A stretch of 7,512 bases of DNA from Coriobacteriales bacterium (lineage in GTDB: Bacteria; Actinomycetota; Coriobacteriia; Coriobacteriales; UBA8131). The stretch lies in contig JAITNB010000053.1 of the NCBI GenBank assembly GCA_031290695.1, positions 1-7,512 on the forward strand. The letters run 5' to 3'. The notes beneath the pieces were generated by a model, which ran no database searches, was not told the origin of the DNA, and was given only the letters and a program-made list of their open reading frames with translations. Position 1 is the first letter of the stretch. Every line of letters starts with the position of its first letter. The position numbers and the translations under genes were made by a program. Shown in pieces: positions 1 to 5,870 of the stretch.

Positions 1-983
1 CCCTGCGCCTGTACCGCTGTGATGGCGATGACGCCTACTATGTCGTCGGCAGAGCAGCCACGCGAGAGGTCGTTGACCGGCCGTGCGATACCCTGCGTGA
101 CAGGCCCGTACGCCTCTGCCCCGGCAAGCCGCTGTGCCAGCTTGTAGCCGATATTGCCCGAGTCAAGGTCGGGAAACACCAGCACGTTCGCATTGCCGGC
201 AACCGCGTTCCCCGGTGCCTTTGACGCGCCGATTGACGGCACGATGGCGGCATCCAGCTGGAACTCGCCGTCGAGCGCCAGCCCCGGCGCCTTCTCCAAA
301 GCAAGTCGTGCTGCCTCCCTCACCTTGTCGACCGAGGGGCTCTTGGCGCTTCCCTTTGTCGAGTGCGAGAGCAGGGCGACCACCGGCTCGGCCTCGAGGA
401 GGCCCTTGAACGACGCAGCCGAGCTCAACGCAATCTCGGCGAGCTCGGCGGCGCTGGGATGCTGTACCAGCCCGCTGTCGGCGAAGATAAACGCGCCGTC
501 CTTGCCGTAGGGGCAGTTGGGCACGACGATGACAAAGAATGCGGAGACGAGCGAGGTGTCTGGCGCGGTCTTGAGTATCTGTAGGCTCGGCCGCAGGACA
601 TCGCTGGTGGCATGGGCGGCGCCGGCGACCATGCCACCAGCCTTGCCAAGTGCCACCATCATCACGCCATAGTAAAGCTCGTCGGTGACGAGTTCGCGTG
701 CCTGGTCGAGCGTGAGGCCCTTTTCCTTGCGCAGCCCGTAGAGCGCCTGCGCATACTCCTCGGCGTCGGGGGAGGTGCGGGGGTCGGTGACCGTTATGCC
801 GGTGAGGTCTATGCTGCTGGTGCGTACAACTTCCTCGCTGGCAAGGACGACAAGCCGGGCAATCCCCTTGTCACAGGCCTTACGGGCCGCCTCAAGGGTA
901 CGCGGGTCGTTGCCTTCGGGGAGCACGATGGTCTGTATGCCCGCTGCTGCACGCTCGATGATACGGTCGAGAAAAGCGCTCAT
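1..983 (-). CDS. pta: Phosphate acetyltransferase, 3' end cut by window edge
   Basis: Pta converts acetyl-CoA and phosphate to acetyl phosphate and CoA in the cytoplasm, the step before acetate kinase in fermentative acetate and ATP production. The minus strand reads open from ATG at 983 for 327 codons to the left edge without a stop. Family motifs are clear: [11 protein letters not shown] (20-30), [20 protein letters not shown] (113-132), [20 protein letters not shown] (264-283) and the C-terminal [13 protein letters not shown] (304-316). The family usually ends a few residues after this block, so only the last codon or codons and the stop should be missing. It is the short form of about 330 residues, without the N-terminal extension of longer Pta enzymes. 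An AAAGGA ribosome site lies 6 nt before the ATG. It is transcribed away from glf across a 120-bp region. ackA would be expected just off the left edge, but is not seen. Confidence 0.95.
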   Translation of the reverse strand, partial: MSAFLDRIIERAAAGIQTIVLPEGNDPRTLEAARKACDKGIARLVVLASEEVVRTSSIDLTGITVTDPRTSPDAEEYAQALYGLRKEKGLTLDQARELVTDELYYGVMMVALGKAGGMVAGAAHATSDVLRPSLQILKTAPDTSLVSAFFVIVVPNCPYGKDGAFIFADSGLVQHPSAAELAEIALSSAASFKGLLEAEPVVALLSHSTKGSAKSPSVDKVREAARLALEKAPGLALDGEFQLDAAIVPSIGASKAPGNAVAGNANVLVFPDLDSGNIGYKLAQRLAGAEAYGPVTQGIARPVNDLSRGCSADDIVGVIAITAVQAQ

Positions 984-1103
984 GGCATATCCTTTCACTC
1001 GTGGTACGTATTTGCGTCATCATAAAACAATACGTGGCATCACCGCCACGGCGTTTGGCATCTACGGTACAATGGGACGGTTCTTTTCTTTGAAAGGCGG
1101 CTT
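984..1103. promoter_or_regulatory. Divergent pta / glf intergenic region with two inverted repeats
   Basis: This 120-bp gap must hold the start signals for pta (left) and glf (right). On the minus strand a -10-like TATGAT occupies 1019-1024. On the plus strand a -10-like TACAAT lies at 1068-1073, about 30 bp before the glf ATG. Neither has a good -35 at the usual spacing, so these are weak calls. A 7-bp inverted repeat, ACGTATT (1006-1012) and AATACGT (1029-1035), brackets the pta -10 candidate. Next to it CGTGGC (1033-1038) and GCCACG (1045-1050) form a perfect 6-bp stem with a 6-nt loop. Both could be regulator-binding sites, but I recognise no known operator consensus. Confidence 0.4.
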
Positions 1104-2327
1104 ATGACCCTCTTATTACACGATGTCTCAACAACCCCAGTCAAAGACCTGGGCCTTGAGAAGTACGACGTCATTATCGTCGGTGCCGGTTTTGCCGGCA
1201 GCGTCATCGCGCGCGAGCTGGCCGAGCGTGCCGGCAAGACAGTGGCGCTTATCGAACAGCGGCCGCATGTCGCGGGAAACGCATTTGACCACCTGGACGA
1301 GGCTGGCGTCCTCATACACCAGTACGGCCCCCATATCTTCCACACCAACGAGAAGCGGGCCTACGACTACCTCAGCCGTTTCACACCCTGGCTCGACTAT
1401 CAGCATAAGGTGCTGGCAGACATCCATGGCACCTACACGCCGGTTCCCTTCAACCTCAACTCCATCGAGCTGCACTTCCCGCCTGCACAGGCACAGGAGC
1501 TCATCGGGAAGCTCCTGGCAACCTTTGGCGAGAACACCAAGGTGCCTATCATCGAGCTGCGGGCGCAGGACGACCCGCTGCTTGCCCAACTGGCAGACTT
1601 CGTCTACCGCAACGTCTTCCTCTACTACACGCAAAAGCAATGGGGCGTGAGGCCCGAGGAGGTCGATCCCACCGTCACGGCCCGCGTCCCGGTCCTGGTG
1701 GGGCGTGACGACCGCTATTTTCAGGACCGCTATCAAGGGATGCCCCTCAACGGGTACACCGCCCTGTTCGAGTCGATGCTCGACCACGAGCGCATCACCG
1801 TGTTTACCAACCTCGACGCGAACGCGGCCCTGTTATTCGAGCCGGGCAGCGACGGCAAGTTCGAAGCAGTCAGCATCGGCGGCGCGCCCTACACCGGGAC
1901 GGTAGTCTACAGCGGGCCGCTCGACCGTCTCTGCAAGGACTGCTTTGGCATCCTGCCGTACCGCTCGCTCGACTTCGTGTTCAAGACCCTTGGCCAGAAG
2001 CACTGCCAGCCCTGCGGCACCGTGAACTATACCGTGAGCGAGGACTACACGCGCATCACGGAGTTCACCTACCTCACCGGGCAGGACCTCGACCAAACCA
2101 CCATCATGGAGGAGTACCCCCGCACGTATCTTGCACAGCCTGGGCAGGTTCCCTATTATGCTATATTAAATGACAATAACTTTGCACACTACAACCGCTA
2201 CCTGGACCTCTTTGCCGATCTGCGGGACTTCCATGTGATAGGTCGTCTCGCGGAGTACCGCTACTACAACATGGACCAGATAGTCATGCGCGCCCTGGAG
2301 TTGGCCGATGGACTTTGTGACCGATAA
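1104..2327 (+). CDS. glf: UDP-galactopyranose mutase
   Basis: This FAD-dependent cytoplasmic enzyme interconverts UDP-galactopyranose and UDP-galactofuranose, the donor for galactofuranose in surface glycans. The 407 residues show an FAD-binding GAGFAG (27-32), the mutase signature HQYGPHIFHT (72-81), PVPFNLNSI (113-121), YTQKQW (175-180) with the uracil-stacking Trp180, DDRYFQDRYQGMP (202-214), YTRITE (315-320) with Arg317, and the C-terminal GRLAEYRYYNMDQ (380-392). The family is usually 370-390 residues; the extra length is a leader of about 20 residues before KYDVIIVGAGFAG. The ATG is supported by AAAGG six bases upstream. Two positions look unusual from memory: PVL at 196-198 where many mutases have PVR, and Asn389 where many have Asp. 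An AT-rich patch with ATA and TTA codons lies at 2154-2183. It overlaps the next gene by 20 bp, implying one transcript. The family call is secure; activity is less so. Confidence 0.95.
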   Translation: MTLLLHDVSTTPVKDLGLEKYDVIIVGAGFAGSVIARELAERAGKTVALIEQRPHVAGNAFDHLDEAGVLIHQYGPHIFHTNEKRAYDYLSRFTPWLDYQHKVLADIHGTYTPVPFNLNSIELHFPPAQAQELIGKLLATFGENTKVPIIELRAQDDPLLAQLADFVYRNVFLYYTQKQWGVRPEEVDPTVTARVPVLVGRDDRYFQDRYQGMPLNGYTALFESMLDHERITVFTNLDANAALLFEPGSDGKFEAVSIGGAPYTGTVVYSGPLDRLCKDCFGILPYRSLDFVFKTLGQKHCQPCGTVNYTVSEDYTRITEFTYLTGQDLDQTTIMEEYPRTYLAQPGQVPYYAILNDNNFAHYNRYLDLFADLRDFHVIGRLAEYRYYNMDQIVMRALELADGLCDR

Positions 2328-3357
2328 AGTCGTGACATTCGTGCTGCCCTGCTACAACGCGGCGGCATACATGGACCACTGTATCGAGACGCTGTTGGAG
2401 GGCGCCCGTGACGACCTGCAAGCCATAGAAATCGTCATCGTTGACGACGGCTCCACCACCGACAACACGGCCGCAAAGGCCGACGAGTGGCAGGAGCGCC
2501 ACCCCGGGGTCATCAAGGCCGTCCACCAGGAGAACGGCGGCCACGGCCAGGCGGTCAACACTGGGCTGGCGCAGGCCTCAGGCACCTATTTCAAGGTGGT
2601 AGACGCCGATGACTGGGTGGATGTCGAGGCCGCGCGCGCGCTGCTTGCAAAGCTCACAGAACTCGCGCGTAGCGACGACCCGGTCGACCTCCTCATCACC
2701 AACTATGTGTACGAAAAGGTCTTGGAGAATACCAGCACGCCCATGCGCTATCGGGGGATACTCCCCGAAGGCCGGGTGTTTGGGTGGAGCGAGGTGGGGA
2801 AGTTTGGCAATTCCCAATACCTCCTCATGCACTCTGTGGTATACCGTACCAGGCTGTTGCGCGCGATAAAGCTCGAGCTGCCCAAGCATACCTTCTACGT
2901 CGACAACGTCTTCGTCTATGTGCCGCTCCCTCATGTGAGGACGATCTATTACCTCGACATCGACCTGTACCGCTACTTTATCGGCCGCGAAGGACAGTCG
3001 GTCAACGAGGCGACCATGGTCTCCCGTATCGACCAGCAGCTCCGCATCACGCGCATCATGATAGAGGCCTTCGACCTCGAGCGGGACATCGAGAACAGGC
3101 GCCTTAAGGCCTATATGGTCAACTACCTGAGCATGATGATGGCGATATGCTCGGTCTTCCTGCTGCTTTCAAAGCGCGTCGACGCACCCGAGCAGCGCAC
3201 GGCCATATGGGACCACCTCAAGTCCCACAACGTAGGAATCTATCCAAAAATCAGGCACAGCCTCCTCGGCGCCAGCGTAAACCTCCCCGGAAAACTCGGC
3301 CGCGCCACCACCCTTGTAGGCTACCACCTTGCCCAAAAGATATTCAAGTTCAACTAA
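2308..3357 (+). CDS. Family 2 glycosyltransferase (candidate galactofuranosyl or other sugar transferase)
   Basis: A 349-residue GT-A-fold transferase that should move a sugar from a nucleotide-sugar donor to a glycan or lipid-linked acceptor at the inner face of the membrane. The N-terminal catalytic domain has VTFVLPCYNAAAYM (9-22), the donor-binding VDDGSTTDNT (45-54), the subgroup motif ENGGHGQAVNTGL (75-87) and the metal-binding DADDW (99-103). The C-terminal half carries YRYFIGREGQSVN (221-233) and a hydrophobic stretch at about 269-288, which may be a membrane-contact helix rather than a true transmembrane span. The C-terminus is basic. The start lies inside glf, with GGAG 7 nt upstream of the ATG, so translation is probably coupled to the mutase. 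That pairing suggests UDP-Galf as donor, but this is inference: the protein is much shorter than mycobacterial GlfT2, and donor and acceptor cannot be read from sequence. Confidence 0.9.
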   Translation: MDFVTDKVVTFVLPCYNAAAYMDHCIETLLEGARDDLQAIEIVIVDDGSTTDNTAAKADEWQERHPGVIKAVHQENGGHGQAVNTGLAQASGTYFKVVDADDWVDVEAARALLAKLTELARSDDPVDLLITNYVYEKVLENTSTPMRYRGILPEGRVFGWSEVGKFGNSQYLLMHSVVYRTRLLRAIKLELPKHTFYVDNVFVYVPLPHVRTIYYLDIDLYRYFIGREGQSVNEATMVSRIDQQLRITRIMIEAFDLERDIENRRLKAYMVNYLSMMMAICSVFLLLSKRVDAPEQRTAIWDHLKSHNVGIYPKIRHSLLGASVNLPGKLGRATTLVGYHLAQKIFKFN

Positions 3358-3366
3358 CGGATAAGC

Positions 3367-4107
3367 TCAGTCATCCTCCATGAGGAAGTCGTAGACGATG
3401 CGGTCAAACTCCTCAGGGGCGTCCTTCATGACGAAGTGGCCGGCATCCTCGATAACCGCGTGGCGTGCGTTTCCCAGGGAGCTGGCGATAAGGCGGCTGT
3501 GCTCGTCTTTGATGGTGTCGTGGCCACCGCTGATCACCAGCGTGGGGGTCTTGATGCCTGCAAGTTGCTTAGGGTCGATGTGCGGGTGTGCGAGCATGAG
3601 GCCCATCAGTTCCCGGTCAAACCTCCGTGCCTTCGCAACGATGCCGGTGAAGCCGATGGCCGCCGCCTGGACCTGCAGGCCCCGGCGCACGTTGTTGGAG
3701 ATGCCGTCGGGGCTGAGGTTGCCGCCTACAAGGATCATCGCCGCGATACGCCCCTGGTGGGTCAATGCGAACTCCAGGGCGGTGTTGGCGCCGTCCGAGA
3801 AGCCGAGCACGAGGAACTTGCCAATCTGCAGCTTGTTGGCGAGCGTGAAGAGGTCCTGCGCAAACAGCTCGTAGGAAAGGGGCCGGGTGCCCCGCGCAGA
3901 CTTTCCCTGTCCGCGCGTATCGACGGTGAGCACCGTATAGTAGGGGAGCAGCCGGTCAAAATGCCCGTCGAAGATGTGCATGTCCTCGCTGTTGCCATGG
4001 AGCAGGATGAGGACAGGGGCATCCTTGCGTGTGCTTTGATGGACCTCGTAGTAGATGGCTGCGTCATCGTTTCGAACATACCCGTTTACCCAACTGATCT
4101 TTGCCAC
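3367..4107 (-). CDS. Alpha/beta-fold hydrolase
   Basis: A 246-residue single-domain alpha/beta hydrolase with a complete predicted triad: nucleophile Ser104 in the elbow GFSDG (102-106), acid Asp197 in SGGHD (193-197) and base His224 in AGHF (222-225). The oxyanion-hole segment is LLHGNSED (35-42), and DTRGQGKS (63-70) is the typical strand and loop before the elbow. Residues about 131-183 form a small cap. No signal peptide is seen, so it is probably cytoplasmic. The substrate is unknown; esterases, lactonases and C-C hydrolases share this layout. I chose GTG at 4107 because GGAGG sits 5 nt before it; an in-frame GTG at 4113 would be only 1 nt from the same site. It is the last gene of the minus-strand operon, 45 nt after the peptidase, and ends 9 bp from the convergent glycosyltransferase. 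Confidence 0.88.
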   Translation of the reverse strand: MAKISWVNGYVRNDDAAIYYEVHQSTRKDAPVLILLHGNSEDMHIFDGHFDRLLPYYTVLTVDTRGQGKSARGTRPLSYELFAQDLFTLANKLQIGKFLVLGFSDGANTALEFALTHQGRIAAMILVGGNLSPDGISNNVRRGLQVQAAAIGFTGIVAKARRFDRELMGLMLAHPHIDPKQLAGIKTPTLVISGGHDTIKDEHSRLIASSLGNARHAVIEDAGHFVMKDAPEEFDRIVYDFLMEDD

Positions 4108-4152
4108 ACACACCTCCGGTGCTTCCTGTTGTCGTGCGCTGTCATTCGTGTG

Positions 4153-5190
4153 TCAATCATCCAAAAGCAGGTCATGGGCGCTCAATACGCTATGCGAGCC
4201 CCGGGCGCTTGTCACTGCGTCATAGATGGCCATCTCCATGGCCACTGCCGCATAGATCCCTACAGCGTCCTGGCCTGCCGCAACCTCGCCGGTGCAAAGC
4301 GCAAACACGGCGTCGCCGTCATTTGAGGTATGCACCGGCTCGATAACGCGCGCATAGGCGTCATGGGCCATCAGCGCGACCCTCGTGGCCTGGGCCTTTG
4401 AGAGGGAGGCGTTTGTAACGATACACCCGATGGTGGTGTTCTCGGTAGGCTGCCCGCCTGTCGCCAGCGGTAGCAGGGCCATCGCCGCATAGGGGTCCAT
4501 GACGGTGGGCGTTGACCGTGTGGGGTCAAGCGTGCCTGCGAGAAACACGCCAGTGCGGCGGTCCCGCACACTCCCCACCGCGTTCACGGCGACGACGGCA
4601 CTGATGATAAGCCCGCCCAGGTCGATGCTCGCCGCGCCAAGGCCGCCCTTCATCGCGTGCTCGGCGCCAAGCAGCTTGCCAACGGTAGCCCCGCATCCCG
4701 CCCCTACGTTCCCGGTCACAACAGAGGCCGCAGCTTGCTCGCACGCACGGTAGCCCATCTGCGCGTTAGGGCGCACGGCCGCGTTGCCAAAGGAGAGGTC
4801 GAAGAGCGAGGCGCCGGTGACGATGGGGACAAAGGAGCCGGCAAGCAGGAAGCCCACCTCCCGCTCCTCAAGATAGCGCATGACGCCGCTGCAGGCATCA
4901 AGCCCAAAGGCGCTGCCTCCGCTGAGCACGACCGCGTGGACGGTCTGGACCATGTTCTCGGGCCTGAGCAGGCAGGTCTCGCGCGTGGCAGGCGCGCCGC
5001 CCTGCACGGCAACGCCACATGCACCGCCCTTATCGCATATGACGGCCGTGCACCCGGTTCCCGCCGCCTCGTCGTGTGCGTTGCCAACCCGTATGCCCTT
5101 TGGGAACCGTGCCTTGCTGCCTGTGAGGACAGGGGAAGGGCCCTCTTGCCATGAGGGTGTGCCGGGCCCCTCTCGCATGGCCGCTCCCAT
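4153..5190 (-). CDS. P1 family peptidase (DmpA/NylC-like N-terminal nucleophile aminopeptidase or amidase)
   Basis: The family includes L-aminopeptidase/D-esterase DmpA, beta-peptidyl aminopeptidases and nylon-oligomer hydrolase NylC. Its members are made as one chain that cuts itself to expose a Ser or Thr nucleophile. Counting from ATG 5190 (345 residues), family segments are GIRVGNAHD (32-40), VLSGGSAFGLDA (88-99), GNVGAGCGATVGK (160-172), VVAVNAVGSVRD (199-210), ENTTIGCIVTNA (250-261) and HTSNDGDAVFALCTGEV (287-303). By analogy with NylC the cut should fall between Asn251 and Thr252 (252/253 if counted from the GTG at 5193), giving subunits of about 27 and 10 kDa. The ATG overlaps the upstream GNAT stop as TGATG, which suggests coupled translation. 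ATG 5178, with GGGAG 5 nt upstream, is an alternative start. There is no signal peptide. Substrate is unknown: peptides with an N-terminal residue, amides or esters are all possible. Confidence 0.9.
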   Translation of the reverse strand: MGAAMREGPGTPSWQEGPSPVLTGSKARFPKGIRVGNAHDEAAGTGCTAVICDKGGACGVAVQGGAPATRETCLLRPENMVQTVHAVVLSGGSAFGLDACSGVMRYLEEREVGFLLAGSFVPIVTGASLFDLSFGNAAVRPNAQMGYRACEQAAASVVTGNVGAGCGATVGKLLGAEHAMKGGLGAASIDLGGLIISAVVAVNAVGSVRDRRTGVFLAGTLDPTRSTPTVMDPYAAMALLPLATGGQPTENTTIGCIVTNASLSKAQATRVALMAHDAYARVIEPVHTSNDGDAVFALCTGEVAAGQDAVGIYAAVAMEMAIYDAVTSARGSHSVLSAHDLLLDD

Positions 5191-5807
5191 CACCGTACCC
5201 CGTTGAGCAGCGCGGTCGCCATCGCCAGGGCTGTGTCGACGTCGTTGCGGTTGAGTTTTGAGAGGGGCAGGGGAGGGCCGTGCAGGTCAGGCTCAGGCGC
5301 GCCGGAAAGCCGGTATTCCATCCAGAGGACGTCGCGCCATGCGCCGAGCTTGTATCCGTTTGCCCGGTGAACGCCCAGCTCGGTGAAGCCAAAATGCTCA
5401 TGAAGCGCGACGCTGGCGTCGTTGGGCAGCGTTATCACCGCGTAGAGGTTGCAGAACCCCTGGATACGCAGTATCGAGAAGAGCGCAGTATAGAGGGCGG
5501 TCGCGATGCCGCGCCCCTGATAGGCGGGGTCGAGGTAGACCGAGAGCTCCGCGTTCCAGCGGTAGGCCTCATGGGGACGTACCCAGTTGGCGTACGCGAA
5601 GCCCACCACCCGTGTGTCAATCGCACACACAAGATAGGGGTAGTGCCTCTTGATCTTCACCATGGTCTTCTCAACATCGGCCACGGTTGGCACCTTCGAC
5701 GTGAAGGTGATGGCCGTCTCTTTGATGTAGGGTGCGTAGATATTGAGGATAGCCTGTGAATCCTCCGGTTGTGCCATGCGGATGGACACGTCGTTTCTCA
5801 TAGTCAT
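5190..5807 (-). CDS. GNAT N-acetyltransferase, phosphinothricin acetyltransferase-like
   Basis: A 205-residue acetyl-CoA-dependent N-acetyltransferase of the GNAT fold. It resembles the PAT/Bar/methionine-sulfoximine acetyltransferase group: an N-terminal VSIRMAQPEDSQAILNIY segment (7-24), AELSVYLDPAYQGRGIATAL (86-105) with the acetyl-CoA pyrophosphate-binding QGRGIA (97-102), PNDASVALHEHFGF (128-141) and GAWRDVLWMEY (155-165). Known relatives acetylate small amino-acid-like toxins or methionine analogues, but the substrate here is unproven. Residues about 168-205 form a tail beyond the usual end near 170, with a Pro-rich stretch and a predicted helix. The reading frame stays open to 5927, but that extension runs into rlmD; ATG 5807 is preferred because GGGAGG lies 10 nt upstream. 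It sits 52 nt after rlmD and overlaps the peptidase start by one base. Confidence 0.88.
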   Translation of the reverse strand: MTMRNDVSIRMAQPEDSQAILNIYAPYIKETAITFTSKVPTVADVEKTMVKIKRHYPYLVCAIDTRVVGFAYANWVRPHEAYRWNAELSVYLDPAYQGRGIATALYTALFSILRIQGFCNLYAVITLPNDASVALHEHFGFTELGVHRANGYKLGAWRDVLWMEYRLSGAPEPDLHGPPLPLSKLNRNDVDTALAMATALLNGVR

Positions 5808-5870
5808 GCAGCGGATTCCTCCCATGGTAGATCCAAAGACATTGTAACGCGATTGCCCCTCAATGGGCAA
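5808..5870 (-). promoter_or_regulatory. rlmD-GNAT junction: hairpin over the rlmD stop and possible internal promoter
   Basis: On the minus strand TTGCCC (5870-5865) and GGGCAA (5858-5853) form a perfect 6-bp stem with a 6-nt loop that contains the rlmD TGA. No T-run follows, so it is not a standard intrinsic terminator. The same TTGCCC is 18 bp upstream of TACAAT (5846-5841), a pair that could act as an internal -35/-10 for the GNAT, peptidase and hydrolase genes. The start point would fall about 25-30 nt before the GNAT ATG. The matches are 4/6 and 5/6, so the call is tentative. The GNAT ribosome site GGGAGG is at 5823-5818. Confidence 0.35.

Noticed and set aside
612..1025. Plus-strand open frame of 137 codons opposite pta
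   Set aside because: Antisense to strongly conserved Pta motifs; no sign of an independent protein.
1128..1787. Minus-strand open frame of 219 codons opposite glf
   Set aside because: Shadow of the glf coding strand; no domain, and glf has clear family motifs through this span.
3374..3386. Small hairpin TCCTC-CAT-GAGGA just after the glycosyltransferase stop, as a terminator
   Set aside because: Only five pairs with a 3-nt loop, no T-run in either direction, and it lies inside the hydrolase coding end.
3436..4326. Plus-strand open frame of 296 codons opposite the alpha/beta hydrolase
   Set aside because: It is antisense to a gene with a full catalytic triad, shows no recognisable motif, and long antisense frames are expected in GC-rich DNA.
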